From JANNRR01 sp031401675 (GTDB lineage Bacteria; Pseudomonadota; Alphaproteobacteria; Rhodobacterales; Rhodobacteraceae): a DNA stretch of 29,251 nucleotides. Numbering within the stretch: the stretch's first letter is position 1; every line of letters begins with the position of its first letter. A program made the position numbers and the translations under genes. The stretch is taken from positions 1 to 29,251 of the forward strand of contig JANNRR010000091.1 in the NCBI GenBank assembly GCA_031401675.1. Reading direction: 5' to 3'. Under the pieces are notes generated by a model. That model was not told where the DNA came from, ran no database searches, and saw only the letters and a program-made list of their open reading frames with translations. Positions 1 through 6,730 of the stretch are shown here, in pieces.

Positions 1-1
1 T

Positions 2-121
2 GCTCTCAGAGCCGCCGGAAAACCCGCCAAACTCGCCATAACCGCCGTCATGCGACGCATCATCACAACCGCAAACGCGCTGATCCGGGATAACCGGAAA
101 TGGACCGAAACCATGGCTTGA
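2..121 (+). CDS. IS110-family transposase, C-terminal fragment (cut by window edge)
   Basis: Reading frame 2 is open from the left edge to a TGA at 119-121 and gives 39 residues. They contain AGKPAKLAITAVMRRIITTA followed by NALIRDNRKW, the typical tail of IS110/IS116/IS902-family transposases (DEDD-type enzymes that move the element through a circular intermediate). The N-terminal RuvC-like domain and the catalytic Ser region lie outside the window. The transposase stops 30 nt before the convergent stop codon of the hydrolase gene at 152, so the right end of the insertion sequence must fall within about 122-151. IS110 elements usually lack long terminal inverted repeats, and none is visible. 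Family assignment rests on recognition of this short tail. Confidence 0.85.
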   Translation, partial: ALRAAGKPAKLAITAVMRRIITTANALIRDNRKWTETMA

Positions 122-151
122 CCAAGACGGATACTCTAGCCAAATGGTATC

Positions 152-1327
152 CTACAGAACTACCGCTATCGACAGATCGCCTTCTTGGCGGAACAGCAAC
201 TTGACCTTGCTGCCGGGCGCGTCCCGCTTTTGCTTCAGGAAAGTGACCTGCTTTGCAATTGCTGGATTGCTTTCCAGCGCGGTCATATGGATGGTGAATG
301 CTGCGTCACCCCGCGCTTCGAACAGCTTTTTCAGCGTTTCCATATCGGGATTGTCATGCTTGCCATTGGCGCAGAACACATAGTGTTTCGCCGGGAATAG
401 CCGGAACAGCTCGACCGAGTTGTTGGCAGTCGACCCGTGATGCGGCACCTTCATCAGATCGATCTCTACCGGCGTCGTGTTGCCTTCTATCGCCTCCCAA
501 CCGGCAATGATATCCTCTGCCAGCCCGTCACCGGTCAGAAGCATCGTCTTGCCGTCAATGGTAGCCAGAAACACGATGGACGACAGATTGGCGACAGATT
601 TGTCGATGCTTCCGCGGACCAATGACTGCAATTCTGCTGTAGATTTGATGGCTTTGGCCCACTTCTGTTTCAACTCTTCAAGCCGCTCGTGGCTTGGCGT
701 CAAGACCAGCAGCGTCGGGCCGGTAACTGGCGAAAGCCGAACGTTTCTTGGAGCGACGGCCTTCTGAAACGCGTCATTCCCGAACGAGACGTTCAACTTC
801 AATGGAGCGTTCTGGGGCGTCTTGAACGAGGCCAGACTGTTCAGCAAGCGTTCGCCATCCGCGACACCCTGCAGGAACATGGTTGCCTCGTCCGCGCGCG
901 TGGTTGAAAGGCCGGCCAGCAGCGTGTTGTTCATCCCGCCGCTTGCCAGGCTGGCCACATGGCCTGACGGCGTAACAGGATCACCAAAGGTTGCGACAAA
1001 TCCGTTGAACCAGAATTCGGTAAAGCGAACATCCGGCGTGCCGGCTGGCCGCTGCGTCGCAACCAATGCGTTGGCCAAAGTGGCCATTCCGTCAATGTGA
1101 TCATCGTCGATGTGGGTGACGATGCCCAGGCGGATGTTGAGCGGTTTCCCGTCAGTTGGTTGCAGCTCGCTCAACCGTGGAGCCAGGGCGTTCTGATAGG
1201 TCACTGTTGGCCCACCGTCGATCAGCCACAGTTGGCGGACCTTCTGTCCGGATTGCAGCCCGTCAACCTCATAGTGAACCAGCAGGCAGTCGCCATGTTC
1301 GGCATTCAAGGCTTCAAAGATCGGCAT
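152..1327 (-). CDS. ComEC/Rec2-type metallo-beta-lactamase-fold hydrolase, stand-alone
   Basis: 391 residues, no signal peptide and no membrane segment, so probably cytoplasmic. All metal-site motifs of the ComEC-like branch are present: THIDDDHIDG at 71-80 (His72, Asp74, Asp76, His77), LLTGDG with Asp267, PHHGST with His296/His297, and a C-terminal NGKHDNPD with His324. In ComEC this domain is a nuclease, but stand-alone members vary, so the substrate (nucleic acid, nucleotide or ester) is unknown. The ATG at 1327 is preceded by GGAGGGAG at good spacing, supporting the start. The gene begins 21 nt after the S8 protease stop and is surely co-transcribed with it. Its 3' end abuts an IS110 element. 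AVAST type I defence loci also pair an MBL protein with a protease, but no STAND ATPase is present here. Confidence 0.9.
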   Translation of the reverse strand: MPIFEALNAEHGDCLLVHYEVDGLQSGQKVRQLWLIDGGPTVTYQNALAPRLSELQPTDGKPLNIRLGIVTHIDDDHIDGMATLANALVATQRPAGTPDVRFTEFWFNGFVATFGDPVTPSGHVASLASGGMNNTLLAGLSTTRADEATMFLQGVADGERLLNSLASFKTPQNAPLKLNVSFGNDAFQKAVAPRNVRLSPVTGPTLLVLTPSHERLEELKQKWAKAIKSTAELQSLVRGSIDKSVANLSSIVFLATIDGKTMLLTGDGLAEDIIAGWEAIEGNTTPVEIDLMKVPHHGSTANNSVELFRLFPAKHYVFCANGKHDNPDMETLKKLFEARGDAAFTIHMTALESNPAIAKQVTFLKQKRDAPGSKVKLLFRQEGDLSIAVVL

Positions 1328-1348
1328 GCCCGTCTCCCTCCGTTGCGG

Positions 1349-3727
1349 TCAGATCGATTGCAGAGCGCGCAGCGCATCCACCAGCCCGGCTCCCTGAAAG
1401 GCCGGCAAACGGCCAAGATCGGTTGCAGTGCTGCACAGGATTTCCTTGATCCGGCCCGGTTGACCGATCAGTTCGCGGTTGCGCGCCATCAGCATTGCTG
1501 CAATGCCGCTGACATGCGGGGCGGCCATGCTGGTCCCGTCCAATCGCTTCAGCATCGGCTGCTCGTCTGGGTTTGGCCCAAGAGGCACCGGACCAAGAAT
1601 CTTCTCGCCGGGTGCAACCAGGTCCGGCTTCATCCGTCCGTCCGCCGTCGGGCCGCGCGACGAGAAATAGCTGACGCCATAGGTATGCGGCTTGTCACGG
1701 TGCGTGGCACCAACTGTGATCACCAGTTCAGCATTGCCCGGGTCGGTGATGCTGATGTCGCGCGCATTCTGTCCGACCGACGAAATTGCCGGATTGCCCT
1801 CGTACCCCATGTTTCCGGCGGCCGCGACAACGACCAAACCACTGCGCACCAGTTCGTTGCACGCCTGACAGACCGGGGTTTGGCCGCAGGCAAAGGCCTG
1901 CACGTCATGCGGCACCGCCAAACTCAAGTTGACGCCATGCACGACCGGCTGCGAACTGCTGCGGTTGAGATGACGAATGAACTCGAAAGCATAGATCAGT
2001 GTATCTTCGTGCCCTCGGCCTGCATGGTCAAAAGCCCGGATGTCCAAAAGCTCCAGCCCGGGACAGATGCCAAGGAGGTTCACATCCCCAATTGTCTCGG
2101 AGTGGGTCAGATTCCCCGCACCGAGCCAGCTGCCTGCCAGTGTTCCCGCGACATGGGTTCCGTGTTCATTCAACGGTCTGCGATAGAGTTCAAGGGAGTG
2201 TGGCACCTCGATCAGTGGTCCAAGCAGCGACCAGTCGAGTGGTGCCCCGAGATCGCGTTGCTTGTTGAGCCTCTGCAGATTCTCTATCGCGGATTCATTC
2301 TTGTGCCGTACAAAGACGTCCCAGTCTCTTTGCAGAAGCTTGCCCTCTTCAGAAAGCCGGTCCAGCTTTTTAGCGCGCCCAGCCACATCCACATTTCTGG
2401 CCGAAAATCTGGCTGGGTCGAGCTGCAGCTCTTTAGCGAACGTCGCGCGATCATTGTCGCCGATTTCAGGGGCGAGACCGGGATAGTCGCCGAGAGACAG
2501 AAGGTCGCGGATGAAGGTAAAGTCAAAGGTGGCCGTGATACTGCTAGGAAGATGCAGGGCAGGTGATGCCGGATTGCTCTGCGCCGGAGACCTTTCTGGC
2601 AAAACTGGCGACTGGAATGCCGGGTGTCGTATATCGATACCGCTATCGACTACGGCCCATTGAATCCCGGCGGTATCGACGTGAAAAACGTTGTGCGCCG
2701 CGTCGGCCTTTACAGTCTTGCGTGACAGAGACACCGCATTGGAGGCCTGGCGGTTGGCGGAAATCGAGTGAATCAATGCTCCTTCAATTGAGGAACCCGG
2801 GTTTCCGCCGGCATATTCGGACACCTTTCTGGTGCCGGCGTCGATCAGATTCAATACATTCACGAGTGAAAGACCAAGTAGGTCCAGCGATTCCTTGAGG
2901 AGTACGTTCGATCTGACCAACTCCTCCGCCCGTTTCAACACGAATGTCCGCGCTGCGGCAATACTTTGCTTGGTGTTTGATCTCCGCAATCTCTCTCGCC
3001 AGACTTGCGTCAGACTCGCAAGCGCAGCAAATCTATACAACTGGAATGACGCCTCTGACACACGGATCGACTCGTTAATCGTCAGTGTTTCGAGTTTGCG
3101 TCCATCCGGTTGTGCCGTTACGTTCAATCGCTTGAGCAGATCGGCGGCCCCCAAAGGATCGTCATTTGGCGGTTGGCTGCGCTGCTCCGGGTTCAGGAAA
3201 GGGCGCAAGCGCTGCTTGAGCTGTTCGCCAAGCAGAAAATCCGACGGTGCCGACTCTCTGACGAGAGCTTCACCTTTCAGGCTTTGCTCGGCACCTGGAG
3301 TGCGTTTCAATTCGATCGCGGTCTGGCTTTTCCACCAGACTGTTAGTGGCACTATTGCGCGCAGCAACTGTCCAAATGTCAAATTGGCCTGGATCGCCGA
3401 TCGCGAATAGGACAGGCGACATTTTGCCCGGATTCCCGGGATTGAATCGGAATACTTCGGGTACTCCGGATTTTTCCCGGCCAGCAAGACCTCTAGAGCC
3501 ACCGCAACTTGGCCGGCTGCAATGCCATCGTGTGGGGTGATAATCAGGTCCACCCGAGGATCAGACTCCCCGGACTCTGCCAACCTCTCCCAATACTTCA
3601 TCCAGACATCGGGACGGATCGGGCTGTCCTGGGTAAAGCGGCTGTGACCAAAAGTCTGATGCACCAGCGCGATCAGTTTCTGACGCTCGTCTCCAGACAT
3701 GCCGGTCGCCGAAGTGTCATCTGCCAT
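1349..3727 (-). CDS. Subtilisin-like serine protease (S8 family) with long N-terminal extension
   Basis: 792 residues. The catalytic triad is intact: Asp361 in AVVDSGID, His522 in NEHGTHVAG, Ser733 in GTSMAAPHVSG, plus oxyanion-hole Asn639 in AAAGN. About 350 residues precede the catalytic Asp; they look mostly helical with no known domain that I recognise. There is also a ~160-residue gap between Asp and His, much longer than in subtilisin. No signal peptide is seen, so this looks like an intracellular protease, unlike most secreted S8 enzymes. The frame stays open to a TTG at 3808, but the ATG at 3727 follows AGGGAGAG at ideal distance and is taken as the start. It is the first gene of a two-gene unit with the MBL hydrolase. 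The cleavage target is unknown; the neighbouring membrane protein or phospholipase are candidates (inference). Confidence 0.93.
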   Translation of the reverse strand: MADDTSATGMSGDERQKLIALVHQTFGHSRFTQDSPIRPDVWMKYWERLAESGESDPRVDLIITPHDGIAAGQVAVALEVLLAGKNPEYPKYSDSIPGIRAKCRLSYSRSAIQANLTFGQLLRAIVPLTVWWKSQTAIELKRTPGAEQSLKGEALVRESAPSDFLLGEQLKQRLRPFLNPEQRSQPPNDDPLGAADLLKRLNVTAQPDGRKLETLTINESIRVSEASFQLYRFAALASLTQVWRERLRRSNTKQSIAAARTFVLKRAEELVRSNVLLKESLDLLGLSLVNVLNLIDAGTRKVSEYAGGNPGSSIEGALIHSISANRQASNAVSLSRKTVKADAAHNVFHVDTAGIQWAVVDSGIDIRHPAFQSPVLPERSPAQSNPASPALHLPSSITATFDFTFIRDLLSLGDYPGLAPEIGDNDRATFAKELQLDPARFSARNVDVAGRAKKLDRLSEEGKLLQRDWDVFVRHKNESAIENLQRLNKQRDLGAPLDWSLLGPLIEVPHSLELYRRPLNEHGTHVAGTLAGSWLGAGNLTHSETIGDVNLLGICPGLELLDIRAFDHAGRGHEDTLIYAFEFIRHLNRSSSQPVVHGVNLSLAVPHDVQAFACGQTPVCQACNELVRSGLVVVAAAGNMGYEGNPAISSVGQNARDISITDPGNAELVITVGATHRDKPHTYGVSYFSSRGPTADGRMKPDLVAPGEKILGPVPLGPNPDEQPMLKRLDGTSMAAPHVSGIAAMLMARNRELIGQPGRIKEILCSTATDLGRLPAFQGAGLVDALRALQSI

Positions 3728-3960
3728 GTTCGCTCTCCCTATCTGAAATGCGCTTGCGGCAACCCCCGTCCTTACCGCCAAATTGCCAAATCCAGCAACG
3801 AATTTCAATCATTTCGCCCTAGCGCATGTCGGTCGGATGAGGTGATCTGCGAGGGTGATCCGGAAACATGCCAATTCTCGAAGCTTCTTTGAAAGAAAAG
3901 ATAGCATAAAACGGCCGCCGTTACGGTGGCCGGAAAAAGACACATTCATTGGTAGTATGA

Positions 3961-3970
3961 TCCAATTGGA
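3961..3970. promoter_or_regulatory. Perfect 10-bp palindrome, candidate operator
   Basis: TCCAATTGGA is self-complementary across all ten bases and sits about 235 nt upstream of the S8 protease start, at the edge of the AT-rich stretch between the divergent gene pairs. Binding by a dimeric regulator is an inference from position and symmetry only. Confidence 0.3.
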
Positions 3971-3996
3971 AGTCAATTTCAAGGCCAGTTTTCGTC

Positions 3997-4078
3997 CTTG
4001 CCGGTCGACTTGGCAAGCGTGCAACGGGACTGATCAACTGAGTTGGCGCAGTCCCAGGCGCCATTCGCGGATCGCGAA
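3997..4078. repeat. Three consecutive inverted repeats (stem-loops) in the divergent intergenic region
   Basis: Stem 1 is CTTGCC / GGCAAG (3997-4002 with 4012-4017, 9-nt loop). Stem 2 has a perfect 7-bp outer helix GGGACTG / CAGTCCC (4026-4032 with 4049-4055) and an inner helix CAAC / GTTG (4035-4038 with 4042-4045) around a 3-nt loop. Stem 3 is TTCGCG / CGCGAA (4064-4069 with 4073-4078, loop GAT). No T-run follows, so they are not classical intrinsic terminators. They could form a structured RNA, protein-binding sites or a remnant of a mobile element; nothing decides between these. Confidence 0.45.
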
Positions 4079-4316
4079 CCTCGACCGGGCGGCGATCATC
4101 TGCCCAAGTGGTTGAGTTTGCACGGCAACCCTGGGCGGAAGATGAGGGCATTGTCCTGAAGCGAGATTCGTGCGACAATTTTTCAAGGACGTAGGGAACT
4201 TGCTTGGGAGAATATTCGGCATCGAATCAGTGACCAGCCTCTTGACGCCCATTGATGCAGAACTTGAGCCCTCGGTGGCCGGATTAACGGTATGATTGTC
4301 GTTAGCCGCTGTCGTG

Positions 4317-4326
4317 GTGACGTCAC
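4317..4326. promoter_or_regulatory. Perfect 10-bp palindrome upstream of the membrane-protein gene
   Basis: GTGACGTCAC is a perfect palindrome about 185 nt before the start of the membrane-protein gene. A regulator site is possible but unproven; a palindrome of this length is only modestly unexpected by chance in this much sequence. Confidence 0.2.
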
Positions 4327-4511
4327 TTCACCCGTTGGGTAGCTCTATCACTGCTACTTGATCGACCAGAGCCGTAACCGCTTCGCCGGAGTATTGATCG
4401 TCACCCATTCGGGCAACCACACCCATGGCGCGGAACCCGGAACCGACTGCGGCATGACATTGCGACCACGGCGAATATACCGGCCAGTTACCAAGACAGG
4501 AAGGCGTTGAG

Positions 4512-5303
4512 ATGACCGAGATTCCTCCTCCAGTGCCGAAGCCGGCAAATCATCTGATGACGGTTCTGATTTTCTTGGCACCGTTCGTTGCCTTCGTGTT
4601 GCTGATCATGCTCTGGCCGAAGACCGAGGATTGGGCACCGCTGAACCCGGCAGTGTTCGAATGGTTGTCGTTTGAAGTGCGCCTGATGCTGATCATTTTG
4701 GTATCCGGCGCTGTCGGAGCGAGCGTCGGGATGGCCCGGGCCTACGCGTACTTCAAAGGCATGGGTCGTTACGACGAGAAGTGGAAGACCTGGTATCTGC
4801 TGCATATTCCGGTCGGAATGGGACTGGCCTTGATATTCTATTTCGTGGTTCGCGGCGGTCTGTTCACAACATCTTTTTCCGATCCGGCTGCAGCAAGGGA
4901 GTCGATAAACCCCTTTGGTTTTGCAGCTTTTTCCGCACTGACCGGCATGTTCGCACGACAAGCTTCGCAAAAACTCGAAGAGATTTTTGAGAACCTGTTC
5001 AGCGTCGCTGACACGGAAGGCAGTACTGCAACTGCCTCTAGGCCAGTGGTAACGACCGTGTCCGGTCCGATCAAGGTTGGTGCGTCGAGCGCTGAACTCG
5101 ACATCACCATTACCGGCACCGGATTCAATGACTCGTCCACGGCGCAGGTTGAAGGCAAGGACCGACCCATCAAGGATCGAACGCCGACTGTTCTGGTCGT
5201 CACACTTGACCCTACGGATGTCGCCATTCCTGGGACGCTGAAGCTTGTGGTCAAGAACGGCAGGGATGCCTCGTTGCCCGTTGAAGTGGAGGTAACTGCC
5301 TGA
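4512..5303 (+). CDS. Multi-pass membrane protein with C-terminal IPT/TIG-like domain
   Basis: 263 residues. Hydrophobic segments lie at about 15-35, 55-78 and 94-118, with a weaker one at 133-147 followed by an amphipathic helix (KLEEIFENLF). From about residue 177 the sequence turns into an Ig-like beta domain: PVVTTVSGPIKVG, then DITITGTGF and LKLVVKNG, which matches the IPT/TIG pattern. IPT/TIG domains usually lie outside the cytoplasm, but with four membrane passes and an inside N-terminus this one would be cytoplasmic; three passes would put it in the periplasm. The start is well supported by AGGAAGG seven bases upstream. It is the first gene of a pair with the phospholipase (66 nt gap). 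A role as membrane anchor or effector of the island is inference; no family name is known to me. Confidence 0.8.
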   Translation: MTEIPPPVPKPANHLMTVLIFLAPFVAFVLLIMLWPKTEDWAPLNPAVFEWLSFEVRLMLIILVSGAVGASVGMARAYAYFKGMGRYDEKWKTWYLLHIPVGMGLALIFYFVVRGGLFTTSFSDPAAARESINPFGFAAFSALTGMFARQASQKLEEIFENLFSVADTEGSTATASRPVVTTVSGPIKVGASSAELDITITGTGFNDSSTAQVEGKDRPIKDRTPTVLVVTLDPTDVAIPGTLKLVVKNGRDASLPVEVEVTA

Positions 5304-5313
5304 CACGAATACC

Positions 5314-5373
5314 ATGACCGACCTGAACAGCACGCCCGATGTAGCTTGTGTTTCAATGAGGATGACCAAATGA
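5314..5373 (+). other. Possible 19-codon leader ORF overlapping the phospholipase start
   Basis: An ATG at 5314 opens a 19-residue frame (MTDLNSTPDVACVSMRMTK) whose TGA overlaps the ATG of the phospholipase in an ATGA arrangement. Such overlaps can couple translation. No clear Shine-Dalgarno sequence precedes it, so it may be chance. Confidence 0.2.
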
Positions 5374-6491
5374 CCGTGCTCCCGGTTCAACTCGCAAAGT
5401 CGCTTGATCGCAACGCCCCGGCTCTGGCTCTTTCAGGTGGCGGCTTCCGGGCGACACTGTTTCACTGTGGTGCACTTGTTCGGTTGAACGAGCTTGGGCT
5501 TTTGACCCGCTTTGTCCGCATTTCCAGCGTCTCTGGCGGGTCGATTACCAATGGGATGCTTGGCGTTGCCTGGTCGCGGCTTCTGGTCAAAGATGGCATC
5601 ATCACCAATCTGGACGCCGAGGTGATCAAGCCGCTGCGCGCCTTTTGCCGCCGGCCGGTTGACACGTCGGTGTTCGCCATGGGGGCGCTCTTGCCCGGAA
5701 CCAGCGTGGGATCCGCGCTGGCCGATATGTATGATGACCTTTACAAGGGCAAGACCCTGCAGGATCTGCCAGACAAACCGCAGTTTGTCTTCAACGCTAC
5801 CAACTTGCTGACCGGTCGGCTGGTTCGCATGCAAAAGATCAGGATGGCCGATTATCTGATTGGCGAAATTCGCAATCCCGGGCTGAGGGTGGCCGTCGCC
5901 GTCGCAGCTTCCAGCGCCTTTCCTCCGGTGCTTTCTCCCGTCTCTGTCGGGGTCAACCCGGCGGCGTGGTACAAGCTGGAGGGAGCGGTCCATCATGGTG
6001 ATCCCGCCTATACCAAGACGTTGTCGCTGACGGATGGCGGGGTCTACGACAATCTGGGTCTGGAGACCGTTGATGATTTCAATCCGGTCATCATCAGCGA
6101 CGCCGGCAAGCCGTTCTCGACCCAGGATGGCGACAATGCGTTTTGGCCGAAACAGGCGATGCGGGCACTGGACATCGCCAGTGATCAAGCGCGCGGGTTG
6201 CGGATGCGGCTGTTGTTCCAGACCTGCAAGGCAGAGGGCCGCATTCCTGTCTATGCGGCGATCGACAGCAATCCGGCAGACTATCCTGCCGTCCAAATTC
6301 TGGCTATATCCGAAGCGCGTCGCCGGGAACTTGCAGGCATGCGCACCCGGCTCAACCCATTTTCCGAGACAGAGCAGGGACGCCTGATCAACTGGGGTTG
6401 GCAAATGATGGATGTGGCGGTTCGCAGCCACCTGATCAAGGAAGCCCCGGTCCCTACGGTATGGCCTTTTCCCAAGCAGCCGCTTGCCTGA
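5370..6491 (+). CDS. Patatin-like phospholipase
   Basis: 373 residues. The patatin hallmarks are present in order: oxyanion-hole loop SGGGFRAT at about 22-29, nucleophile elbow SVSGGS with Ser55 (first Gly of GxSxG replaced by Ser, a common variant of this family), and catalytic Asp222 in LTDGGVYDNLGLE. The Ser-Asp dyad should hydrolyse acyl esters of membrane phospholipids. No signal peptide, so it would act from the cytoplasm on the inner membrane. The frame extends to a TTG at 5346, but ATG 5370 follows GAGG at suitable distance and is preferred. It is co-directional with the membrane protein. Patatin phospholipases are known effectors of anti-phage CBASS systems (CapV/CapE), where they break the membrane; no cyclase gene is present here, so activation, if any, must differ. 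Confidence 0.93.
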   Translation: MTVLPVQLAKSLDRNAPALALSGGGFRATLFHCGALVRLNELGLLTRFVRISSVSGGSITNGMLGVAWSRLLVKDGIITNLDAEVIKPLRAFCRRPVDTSVFAMGALLPGTSVGSALADMYDDLYKGKTLQDLPDKPQFVFNATNLLTGRLVRMQKIRMADYLIGEIRNPGLRVAVAVAASSAFPPVLSPVSVGVNPAAWYKLEGAVHHGDPAYTKTLSLTDGGVYDNLGLETVDDFNPVIISDAGKPFSTQDGDNAFWPKQAMRALDIASDQARGLRMRLLFQTCKAEGRIPVYAAIDSNPADYPAVQILAISEARRRELAGMRTRLNPFSETEQGRLINWGWQMMDVAVRSHLIKEAPVPTVWPFPKQPLA

Positions 6492-6556
6492 CCGTCGCCA
6501 GACCTGCATCGGACAGAGCCCTGCCAATGACCCTGCAAGCCGGTAACGTGGCGGGA

Positions 6557-6574
6557 AGGCGCGGGCTCGCGCCT
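6557..6574 (+). terminator. GC-rich stem-loop downstream of the phospholipase gene
   Basis: AGGCGCG and CGCGCCT form a perfect 7-bp stem with a GGCT loop, 65 nt after the phospholipase stop. No T-tract follows, so it is at best a weak or factor-assisted terminator. It marks a likely right limit of the island before the more GC-rich oxidoreductase gene. Confidence 0.35.
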
Positions 6575-6730
6575 ACTGTGCGGCCTTGCTTGGAACGCTG
6601 CAATCGGGCATCAGAGCGGGATCCGACGGTTTCGCCAGTCGTCACGACCTTGAATGCAGGGCAATGAATGTACGTCTGTGGCGCAGATATCCCGGCATCG
6701 GGGTTGAAGGTCTGCGGGTGCTGAGTGAGG

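Larger units (their letters stand above)
3728..4511. other. Intergenic region between divergent gene pairs, no convincing gene
   Basis: 784 nt separate the S8 protease start from the membrane-protein start. Several 70-90 codon open frames occur on both strands (for example 3855-4115 plus, 3921-4178 minus), but none has a recognisable sequence or a good ribosome binding site. The part around 3885-3970 is visibly AT-richer than the flanks and should hold the divergent promoters, though I could not fix -35/-10 boxes. Inverted repeats are dense: TTCTTT-G-AAAGAA (3885-3897), the perfect palindrome TCCAATTGGA (3961-3970), three stem-loops at 3997-4078 and the palindrome GTGACGTCAC (4317-4326). An unannotated RNA or several operator sites are possible. 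Confidence 0.6.

Noticed and set aside
1097..2566. Plus-strand open frame of 489 codons
   Set aside because: Antisense to the S8 protease and MBL genes with intact catalytic motifs.
152..3727. AVAST type I defence locus
   Set aside because: An MBL protein and a protease are present, but there is no STAND ATPase gene and the protease is subtilisin-like rather than trypsin-like.
3855..4178. Small genes in the divergent gap (70-90 codons on both strands)
   Set aside because: Overlapping frames on opposite strands, no Shine-Dalgarno sequence, no recognisable protein pattern.
4488..5390. Minus-strand open frames opposite the membrane protein and phospholipase (also 5433-6527)
   Set aside because: Antisense shadows; the plus-strand products have clear domains and ribosome binding sites.
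4512..6491. CBASS system with patatin effector
   Set aside because: No CD-NTase cyclase or Cap2/Cap3 genes are found in the window.
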